NCBI GenBank assembly: GCA_046346845.1
Contig: JAXMHH010000007.1
Location: 139,521-203,520, forward strand
Direction of reading: 5' to 3'
Source of the DNA: DSSB01 sp046346845
GTDB lineage: Bacteria; UBA10199; DSSB01
DNA: 64,000 nucleotides
The notes below the pieces were generated by a model, which did no database searches, had not been told where the DNA came from, and worked only from the letters and a program-made list of their open reading frames with translations. Position 1 is the stretch's first letter, and each line of letters begins with the position of its first letter. The translations under genes were made by a program, and so were the position numbers. Shown piece by piece: positions 49,666-57,152 of this stretch.

Positions 49666-51924
49666 TTGATCGCCCCGGCCAATCATCGTAAATTGCCTGC
49701 CATTCGATCCCACCATTCAAATTTTAGGTCGGCCCTCTGCTTGGTTGGAATCCTGCTTCTGGGTACCGCGACGGGCTGCACCCGGCCGAAAGCAGAAAAA
49801 CTCCCCACGGCCTCCCCCGAGGTCTTGAGCGGCGACCTGCGGCAGGCCTCGAAAATCCCTTCCCCTCGCGCCCAAAGGTGCGCCGAATGCCACCGTGAAA
49901 TCTTCGACGCATGGCTGTCCTCCCAACATGCCTGGGCAAATCGCCTGATCGATCCCGCGCAAGACGAACCCGCCTTTGCCGCGGACCTGTCCCTGACGGT
50001 CGGATCCTCCCTGGCGGAGGCAAAGCGCACAGGAAGTCAATTTCTGCTCACCTGGAAGGACCCTGCGGGCAATAAAACGGAATTCACCCCCCAGGCCGTC
50101 ATCGGAGTTTCACCCCTGCGGCAATACCTCGTCCCCTTCCCCGGCGGACGCTGGCAGGTATTCCCCTTGGCCTGGGATCCCGCGACTCGGGAGTGGTTTC
50201 ACGTCTTCGGCGAAGAGGACCGAGAGCCACGCGAGTGGGGTCATTGGTCTAATCGCGGTAATAACTGGAACTCCCAATGCGCCTCCTGCCACATGACGGG
50301 ATTCGAAAAAAACTATGAGGCCCGGACCGATAGCTACCGCAGCCGTTGGGAGGAGATGGGCGTTGCCTGCTCCCAATGTCACGGAGAGAAGGACGATCAC
50401 CCCAAAAACACCAAGACCGTGCGCGGAAATGCTCAAGACACCTGCGCCTCCTGCCATGCCCGTCGGGAGGAACTGACGGGGCAGTTTAAGCCCGGGGACT
50501 CCTTCAACGACCACTTCCGGCTCCTGCTCGCCGACCAAGAAGGCCTCTATTACCCCGACGGCCAGGTCCGGCAGGAGGATTTCGAATACGGATCTTTCAT
50601 GATGAGCCGGATGGGCTTCAAGGGCGTCACCTGCCTGGACTGCCACAACCCCCATTCCGGAAAACTGCTCCAGCCCGTCGCAGACAACTCCCTCTGCCTC
50701 TCCTGCCACCAAGCGCCCGGACGGCGCGGGGCCATCCCCGTCGAACCCCTGGCACACAGCCATCATCCCGCGGGCAGCCGGGGCAATCTCTGCATCGAAT
50801 GCCATATGCCGGCGACGAAGTTTATGATGCGCGATCCCCGGCGCGACCACGGCTTCACCGTGCCCGATCCCCTCCTCACCCAGGAGCTGGGCGTCCCCAA
50901 TGCCTGCAACCGCTGCCATAGCGACCGTTCCGCGGAATGGGCCCAGGCCTGGACGAAAAAATGGTTCGGTCCCAAGCTGGATCGCCCCAGCCGCCAACGG
51001 GCCCGCGTCATCGCCCGCGCGCAACGGCGCGATCCCAGCGTGGTGCCGGAGTTGCTATCCCTCCTCCAACAGGAAGAAAACCCGGCATGGGTCGCCTCGA
51101 TGGTCGCGCTGCTGTCCCCTTGGGCCGCCGAGCCGAAGGTAAGGGCGGCACTGCAAGCCTCGTTAAACTCGGAGAGCCCCTGGGTCCGTTCGGCCGCGAT
51201 CCACGCCCTCGGGGCGACGCCCGATACCTCGGAAGTTATGCAAGCCCTACAAACCGACCCCTCGCGACTGGTAAGGGTGGACGCGCTGTGGGCCTCCGCG
51301 GTGCAGGGGAAATCCCCGAAACAGGGCCTGCCGGAATTGTTACGCTACCTCGAGTATCATGCCGACCAACCGCCGGGGGCCCTCAAGCAGGCCCAGTTCT
51401 TCCTGGCCCAAGGGGAGAAAGAGCGGGCCGAGGCCTGGATCCGCAAGGCCGCGGATTGGGACCGAAGCTCGGCCTATGCCCAGTTCATGAAGGGACGTGT
51501 CCTCAATCTCTTGGGCAAAAACGACGAGGCTGCGGAGGCCTTTCAGGAAGCGCGGCGACTGGAGCCAAATAACGCGGATTACAGCTATTCTTTGGCGCTG
51601 CTTTATTCGGAGTTGAACCGCGGCCGAGAGGCCTTGGCGCTCTTGCTCAAGACCGTCGAGTTGGACCCTGCCTTCGGCCGGGCCTGGTACAATCTCGGTT
51701 TGGCCTACGCGCAGGGAAACCAATTCGAGGCCTCCCTCCAGGCCTTGGAAAAAGCCGAAGCGCTGATGGAGGATTCCGCGGAGCCTCCCTACGCGATGGC
51801 GACGCTTTACCTACGCCGCGGCGAGAGCGAAAAGGCCCGCCGGGCCTTGGCGAGGGCCCTGCAAAGAAACCCGCAATTCGCCCCCGCCCAAGACCTGCTC
51901 TCGCGCCTCCCGGCCAAGGAATGA
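49666..51924 (+). CDS. octaheme c-type cytochrome lipoprotein with HEAT and TPR repeats
   Basis: The 752-residue exported protein has a TTG start preceded by GCAGGA and a signal with lipobox ATGC (GTATGC). Eight CxxCH haem sites follow near residues 72, 205, 235, 260, 323, 344, 376 and 414. HEAT-like repeats lie at ~430-550, and four or more TPRs occupy ~565-750. It resembles the cytochrome c554/multihaem plus TPR proteins of environmental bacteria. It probably carries electrons in the periplasm; partner and substrate are unknown. There is no adjacent oxidase or reductase gene. Start choice is moderately uncertain. Confidence 0.85.
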   Translation: MIAPANHRKLPAIRSHHSNFRSALCLVGILLLGTATGCTRPKAEKLPTASPEVLSGDLRQASKIPSPRAQRCAECHREIFDAWLSSQHAWANRLIDPAQDEPAFAADLSLTVGSSLAEAKRTGSQFLLTWKDPAGNKTEFTPQAVIGVSPLRQYLVPFPGGRWQVFPLAWDPATREWFHVFGEEDREPREWGHWSNRGNNWNSQCASCHMTGFEKNYEARTDSYRSRWEEMGVACSQCHGEKDDHPKNTKTVRGNAQDTCASCHARREELTGQFKPGDSFNDHFRLLLADQEGLYYPDGQVRQEDFEYGSFMMSRMGFKGVTCLDCHNPHSGKLLQPVADNSLCLSCHQAPGRRGAIPVEPLAHSHHPAGSRGNLCIECHMPATKFMMRDPRRDHGFTVPDPLLTQELGVPNACNRCHSDRSAEWAQAWTKKWFGPKLDRPSRQRARVIARAQRRDPSVVPELLSLLQQEENPAWVASMVALLSPWAAEPKVRAALQASLNSESPWVRSAAIHALGATPDTSEVMQALQTDPSRLVRVDALWASAVQGKSPKQGLPELLRYLEYHADQPPGALKQAQFFLAQGEKERAEAWIRKAADWDRSSAYAQFMKGRVLNLLGKNDEAAEAFQEARRLEPNNADYSYSLALLYSELNRGREALALLLKTVELDPAFGRAWYNLGLAYAQGNQFEASLQALEKAEALMEDSAEPPYAMATLYLRRGESEKARRALARALQRNPQFAPAQDLLSRLPAKE

Positions 51925-51940
51925 ATCCCGCGAAGGCCCA

Positions 51941-53386
51941 TTAAGGCTCCAGCTCGTAGGCCTTCTCGTCTTGCGGGAGCGCCACCGTCTCGGTCAAGGC
52001 GCTCCAGGACTTTTGGAAGGCCTCCAGCAGGAACATGGACTTGGCGCTTTCCGCGGCCAAGGCCTCGGCTCGCTGCTGCAATTCCCTGACTTTTTCCGGG
52101 TGCTGGGCCGCCAAGTTATTCTTCTCGTAGGGATCTTGCGCGATATTGAAGAGCTCGACCTTGCTCGGAAGGACGCTGCGCCAAACCAGCTTCCAATCCC
52201 CCTGGCGCAAGCCGCCGCGGAAGGGCTCGATGTCGTAGACGATCTCGCTGCGGGGTGAAGACTTCCCCTCGGTTAACACGGCCCCGACATCCATGCCGTC
52301 GAGCGCCTTGCCCTTGCCCAAGGCAGCCCCGGCCAACTTGAGTAAGGTGGGATACATGTCCACGATGTGAATGGGTTGGTTGATCACGCTGCCGGGCTGG
52401 ATTTTCCCGGGCCAATTGGCGAGCGCCACGACCCGAGTGCCGCCTTCGTAGAGCGTCGCCTTGCCCTCGCGGTAGGGGCCGTTATCGGCGGGAATGGTGC
52501 CTTTAGAAGTATCCACCTCGCCGGTCACCTTGGCGGAGCGAGGCCCGCCGTTGTCGCTCTGGAAGACAATCAGGGTGTTTTCCAGCATCTTCTTCTTTTC
52601 CAGCGAGCTGACGACCCGGCCGACCTCGTCATCCATGGCGGTGACCATTGCCGCGTAGGCGCGGCGATTAGGATCGGAGATGTCCTTATACCGATCGAGG
52701 TATTCCTGGGGCGCCTGGTAAGGGGCATGCGGCGCGGTGAAGGTCAGATAGAGAAATAGAGGGACTTGCGCATCTTGGGCCTCGATCAGCTTCGCGGCGT
52801 CCTGGCCGAGCAAGGTGGTGACGTAACCGGATTCCACGACGGCTTGGTTGTCCCTAAACCAATCGCGGACCCCGTGGGCGGAATGCGTGAAATAGTCGAT
52901 TTCGCCCAACAGCGGCCCGTATTGGTAATCGAAGCCCCGTTGCCGAGGCCAATATTCCTTTTTGGCATGCCCGAGATGCCACTTTCCGACAATGGCGGTT
53001 CGATAGCCCGCCTCTTTAAGGGCTTGGGGAAGCAGCCATTCGTCGGTGGGCAGGCCGTATTGCCCCGCGGAGGGGATGACGGCGGTCTGCAGACCGTAAC
53101 GATGGGGATAACGGCCGGTCATCAGGGCCGCCCGGGAGGGCGTGCACATCGGCTGGGCATAGAACTGCTCCAGCCGGGCCCCGCCCTGGGCGAGCTTGTC
53201 GAGATTGGGCGTCTTGATGTCCGAGCCATGAAAGCCGACGTCCTTCCAGCCGAGGTCGTCGGCCACGATGTAGACGATATTGGGGGCTCGAGAGGCCTGA
53301 CCGAAGGCCTTTGGACAGAGGAGGCCCAAGAAACTGGTCATCAGCAGCAGGTGGACAGCAGAAAATAACTTGCGGTGCGGTTTCAT
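51941..53386 (-). CDS. exported Cys-type sulfatase
   Basis: The 481-residue sulfatase has a signal peptide (to about residue 30). Metal-binding DD43-44 in VADDLGW is followed by the formylglycine motif C81-T-P-S-R with TGRYP, and GKWHLGH. The FGly must be made by a maturase encoded elsewhere. The start at 53386 (MKPHRKLF) has a G-rich site upstream. It is third in the operon with the arylsulfatase and the outer-membrane protein (28-bp gap). It would release sulfate from a sulfate ester, substrate unknown. Confidence 0.92.
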   Translation of the reverse strand: MKPHRKLFSAVHLLLMTSFLGLLCPKAFGQASRAPNIVYIVADDLGWKDVGFHGSDIKTPNLDKLAQGGARLEQFYAQPMCTPSRAALMTGRYPHRYGLQTAVIPSAGQYGLPTDEWLLPQALKEAGYRTAIVGKWHLGHAKKEYWPRQRGFDYQYGPLLGEIDYFTHSAHGVRDWFRDNQAVVESGYVTTLLGQDAAKLIEAQDAQVPLFLYLTFTAPHAPYQAPQEYLDRYKDISDPNRRAYAAMVTAMDDEVGRVVSSLEKKKMLENTLIVFQSDNGGPRSAKVTGEVDTSKGTIPADNGPYREGKATLYEGGTRVVALANWPGKIQPGSVINQPIHIVDMYPTLLKLAGAALGKGKALDGMDVGAVLTEGKSSPRSEIVYDIEPFRGGLRQGDWKLVWRSVLPSKVELFNIAQDPYEKNNLAAQHPEKVRELQQRAEALAAESAKSMFLLEAFQKSWSALTETVALPQDEKAYELEP

Positions 53387-53414
53387 GCCAACCCCCCTAA
53401 GCAAACAACCGATT

Positions 53415-54380
53415 TCAATTGAAGATGAAGCCAAATTTAAACCAAACGTACTGCCCTCGGACGCGATTTTGGACCTCGATTTCCGGAACCCACTTGCCCT
53501 CCATGGCGAAGAGGACCTTTTTATCGAGCGGCCTCACCAAGGAAATGACCGGTCCCAAGCCGAAGGTGCGTCCCTTGAAGCTGCCCAGCCTAGCCCCGGA
53601 GCCGCCATCGCCCGTGATCTGCTGGAAGACATAGCCGGTGCCTCCCACGCCGAATCCATTCTTGAATCGCTTATCCACGGTGAAATCGAGATAGATTTCG
53701 TGTCCGGATTGATAATTGGTGGCGTTATTCTCGGTGTTGAAATTGAACCCCAGGTAACTGTTCGCCTCCAATCCGCTCTCGTGGTTGTTGTACTGGAAGC
53801 CGAAGTAGGGGTTGAAGGTCCAATAATTTTTCCCCAAGTTCGCCAGACGCCCGACGGAAAACGCGCCGGAGGGGGCGTAGATGCCAAGGGAACTGAGATA
53901 GGTAAAATTGCCCTTTCTCCAAAACAAGTTGAAGGGAGAGAAATAGATATCGCCCAAGCCGGTCCGAGAGTCCGTTTTAGAAATCCCTTTCCCGGCGGCT
54001 CCGCTGACCTTGGCATCCACCTCTAGGCTCAGGACTGGCAGGGAAACCGTGAAGGCATACTGACCCCCCAAAACTTTAGCGGAAAGGTCGTATTGAAAAA
54101 TCGGGGTCCAGGCGAAGAATTGCGCGGAGAGGTCGGTGGTCAGCAGGCCGGCGATGGGAAACTGGCGGGAGACCGAGGCCAAGCCAAAATACCCCGCAAA
54201 ATCGCTCAGCACGTTGTAGGGGACTCCTGAGGGAAAATCGATGAAGGAGGAAACCGCCCCCGGCACATAATGGCTGCTCCCGCCCTCGCTGGCGAACACC
54301 GTTGCCGGCGGCAAGAGAAGCAACGCGAACAGGGATTGAATCAAGAGACGCTTCCAGAACGGAACCTTAGGCTGTCTCAT
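53415..54380 (-). CDS. outer-membrane beta-barrel protein (Phenol_MetA_deg/SphA-like)
   Basis: The 321-residue protein has a signal peptide (MRQPKVPFWKRLL... to VFASEGG). Alternating amphipathic strands follow, ending in FGFIFN, as in outer-membrane beta-barrels of the Phenol_MetA_deg (PF13557) group. Typical parts are SKTDSRTGLGDIYFSPF, YQSGHEIYLDFTVDKRF and the Gly/Tyr-rich strands. It may be the uptake channel for the sulfatase substrate or products. It lies between the two sulfatase genes, 15 bp after the arylsulfatase. Confidence 0.85.
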   Translation of the reverse strand: MRQPKVPFWKRLLIQSLFALLLLPPATVFASEGGSSHYVPGAVSSFIDFPSGVPYNVLSDFAGYFGLASVSRQFPIAGLLTTDLSAQFFAWTPIFQYDLSAKVLGGQYAFTVSLPVLSLEVDAKVSGAAGKGISKTDSRTGLGDIYFSPFNLFWRKGNFTYLSSLGIYAPSGAFSVGRLANLGKNYWTFNPYFGFQYNNHESGLEANSYLGFNFNTENNATNYQSGHEIYLDFTVDKRFKNGFGVGGTGYVFQQITGDGGSGARLGSFKGRTFGLGPVISLVRPLDKKVLFAMEGKWVPEIEVQNRVRGQYVWFKFGFIFN

Positions 54381-54395
54381 GGTAGAGTCCTTTCT

Positions 54396-56867
54396 TTATT
54401 CGACTGCCTTACCGATGGCTTCCCGGCCTTTCTTGACCGTAGCCTCCGCGACGGGATTCGCATTGCGAATCTCGACCGTCAGCCTGGGGATGCTCCCGGT
54501 GAATTTGGACTGCTGCTCGGAACCGACGCCTTCCACGACCGGAGTCCCGAGGTCGATGCCGACATCCGCCGTCTCGTCGGCGGAGAAGAAGAAGGGCTGA
54601 GTGCGCTCGATCCTCCCTTCCGCCACCTTGGTCCCGTTGACGTACAGGGTGCCCGTGCCGCCCTTCCCCAACCCTCCCCCGTCGTAGGCGAAATCGAACT
54701 TGATGGTGGCCTTGCCCGGAGGAATCGTTTGGGACGAAACGACGGAACTGCGTTGCATCCCCAAGAAGTTATAGTCGTAACCCGGCTTTCCATCTTTCAT
54801 GTAGAGCGACCATCCGCCAAAGCGGCCGCCCTGGGCGATGAGCGTGCCGTTGCCGCCCGCCGGGGGGATCTCTACCTCCGCCGTAAGCGTCAAGGATTTG
54901 TTTTTGACGTTGAGAAAGACGTTTTCCTGAATCCCCGCCATCCCTTCGGCGAGAGTCAAGGATGTACGGCCGGCCATCAGGTCGGGGCGGCCGACCAAGG
55001 CGGCATTGGTGCGCTCGAGGCTTCGGTCGTCGATCGGCAAGACGTGGTTCTTCTCCGCCTCTTTCATGAACAAGGCCTGCATCTCCTTGAGTTTTTCGGG
55101 ATTCTTGTCCGCCAAATTGTTGGCCAAACTGAAATCGGACCGTACGTCATACAGCTCCCAGACGTCTTCTTCCAGGGGATGGCGGGGCTTCGCGGCCCAA
55201 GGCTCGCGATGGACGGTGCCGGCCAACCAGCCGTCATGGTAGATGGCCCGGTTGCCGAAGATCTCGAAGTATTGGGTAGGGTGCCGGTCGGGCGCCTTGG
55301 CCTCATCGAAGGTGTAACGCATGCTCACGCCTTCCATCGGAACCTGAGGAACCCCGTTGACGACCTTCAGCTCGGGAAGTCCCGCGGCCTCGAGCAGAGT
55401 CGGCGCCACGTCGATCACGTGATGAAACTGGCTGCGGATCTCGTTCTTCGCCTGGAACCCCTTGGGCCAGCGGATCGCCATCCCGTTGCGCGTCCCGCCG
55501 AAACTGGAGGCCACCTGCTTGGTCCAAGTAAAGGGCGTATCGAAGGCCACCGCCCAGCCCGCAGCCATATGGGGATAGGTCTCGGGCGAGCCCCATTTGT
55601 CGAGTATCTTCAAAAGATCCGGAATCGTCTCGGGGACGGCGTTGAAGTAGGTGTATTCATTGAACATGCCGTTCATCCCGCCCTCGGCGCTGGCGCCGTT
55701 ATCCCCGGCGATATAGATGAAGAGCGTGTTGTCCAAATCGCCGCTCTCTTCCAAGGCTTTAACCAAACGTCCGATCTCGTGATCGGTCATCTCGGCGAAG
55801 GCGGCATAGACCTCCGCCTGGTGGGCGAAGACCTTTTTCTCGTCGGGACTCAGTTTGTCCCAATCTTTGATGGCCTCGGGCTTGGGCGCCAAGGGGGTCC
55901 CGGGAGGAACCACGCCCAGCGCGATCTGGCGCGCCAATGTCTCTTCGCGTAGCTTGTCCCAGCCCTGGTCGAACTTCCCCTTCCAGCGCGCGATCCATTC
56001 CTGCGGTACATGGTGCGGCGCATGGGTCGCACCGGGGGCAAAATACATGAAAAAGGGTTTGTCCGGGGTGAGGGCGTGCTGAAACTTTACCCAGGCGATG
56101 GCCTGGTCGGTCATGTCGGTCAAAAAATGATATTTTGGATTATTGGGAAGCTCGACTCGAGTCACCCCGTCATAGAGCAGCGGCGCCCACTGATTGGTCT
56201 CGCCCCCCAGAAAACCGTAGAACTTGTCGAAGCCGCCGCCGACGGTCGGCCACCGCGCGAAGGCGCCCGAAACGCTCGTTTCCCAAGTCGCCAATTCATG
56301 CCACTTGCCGAAGGCGCCGGTGCTGTAACCGTTCAAACGCAGCATCTCCGCCACCGGAGCCACCGTATCTGGAATCTGTCCGGTCTGCCCGGGATAAGCG
56401 GTGGCCGTCTCGGTGATCGACCCCATGTTGTTGACATGATGGTTTCGTCCGGACTTGAGCGCCGCGCGAGTGGGCGAGCAGAGGGCCGTCGTATGGAAGT
56501 TGTTGAAACGCAGCCCCTCGGCGGCGATGCGGTCCATGGTGGGCATCGGGATCGGACCTCCGAAGGTGCTCGGCGCCCCGAAGCCCATGTCGTCGATCAG
56601 CACGATCACGATGTTGGGCGCTTCCTTCGGGGCTTTCACGTCGTACCAAGGAGGCGGCTTGGTCTTTCGGACGTCTAGTTCGGTGTAGGTGGGAGGCTCG
56701 GGCATCTTGACCGGCAGGACCGTCCGGTCGGGCTGCCAGGCCGTTCCCGATGATTTTTCGGGGGGCGCGACCGCCTGGCGATCGCCACCCGAGGTACAGG
56801 AAATGAAGAGAACCAGCAGACAGAAGCGCAAGACATCGATAAAAAACCGGGTGCCCGACTCCTTCAT
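54396..56867 (-). CDS. arylsulfatase (large, lipoprotein-like)
   Basis: The 823-residue sulfatase has a signal with a near-lipobox FISC24, so it is probably a lipoprotein. DD92-93 of IDDMGFG and the FGly motif C130-S-P-T-R with KSGRNHH are present. An extra C-terminal domain (about residues 640-800) is a jelly-roll-type beta-sandwich (LTLTAEVEIPPAG, KIFDFAYDGGG-like segments). The start at 56867 has GGAGGGAGGGGG upstream; a longer TTG frame is less likely. It heads the three-gene operon. Confidence 0.92.
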   Translation of the reverse strand: MKESGTRFFIDVLRFCLLVLFISCTSGGDRQAVAPPEKSSGTAWQPDRTVLPVKMPEPPTYTELDVRKTKPPPWYDVKAPKEAPNIVIVLIDDMGFGAPSTFGGPIPMPTMDRIAAEGLRFNNFHTTALCSPTRAALKSGRNHHVNNMGSITETATAYPGQTGQIPDTVAPVAEMLRLNGYSTGAFGKWHELATWETSVSGAFARWPTVGGGFDKFYGFLGGETNQWAPLLYDGVTRVELPNNPKYHFLTDMTDQAIAWVKFQHALTPDKPFFMYFAPGATHAPHHVPQEWIARWKGKFDQGWDKLREETLARQIALGVVPPGTPLAPKPEAIKDWDKLSPDEKKVFAHQAEVYAAFAEMTDHEIGRLVKALEESGDLDNTLFIYIAGDNGASAEGGMNGMFNEYTYFNAVPETIPDLLKILDKWGSPETYPHMAAGWAVAFDTPFTWTKQVASSFGGTRNGMAIRWPKGFQAKNEIRSQFHHVIDVAPTLLEAAGLPELKVVNGVPQVPMEGVSMRYTFDEAKAPDRHPTQYFEIFGNRAIYHDGWLAGTVHREPWAAKPRHPLEEDVWELYDVRSDFSLANNLADKNPEKLKEMQALFMKEAEKNHVLPIDDRSLERTNAALVGRPDLMAGRTSLTLAEGMAGIQENVFLNVKNKSLTLTAEVEIPPAGGNGTLIAQGGRFGGWSLYMKDGKPGYDYNFLGMQRSSVVSSQTIPPGKATIKFDFAYDGGGLGKGGTGTLYVNGTKVAEGRIERTQPFFFSADETADVGIDLGTPVVEGVGSEQQSKFTGSIPRLTVEIRNANPVAEATVKKGREAIGKAVE

Positions 56868-57152
56868 ACCCCCTCCCTCCAACTCAAGCTGCTGAGTTTA
56901 TGTAGTTGAATCTATTTCGGCTCATGGACGGTAAAAAAAAATTATCCGTGGCGGATCCTTCAATTGCAAATTCTTTTTTGGGGACCCTCGAAGTAGATTC
57001 AGAGTCAGCCTGGGACCTTGGCTGCCTCCGCCAAGACAGCGCCGCGGGCCTGCCCATGACCATCGAATCACTTCCAGGGCCTCGCGAAAACCTTGCATTT
57101 TCTGGCAACAAAAGCCAAATACGCGCGAAGATTTCACGGGTAAGGAAAAATA
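56868..57152. other. intergenic region between arylsulfatase and GHKL-ATPase gene
   Basis: This 285-bp divergent region has no convincing gene. A 125-codon frame from 56906 lacks a ribosome site and family features. A run of nine A at 56935-56943 and a possible sigma-54 promoter at 57011 are the only features noted. Confidence 0.5.
57011..57026 (+). promoter_or_regulatory. weak sigma-54-like promoter
   Basis: TGGGACCTTGGCTGCC has the correct TGG-N10-GC spacing, with 8 of 12 consensus bases matching. It is about 127 bp upstream of the GHKL-ATPase gene. No dedicated activator site was identified. Confidence 0.3.
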
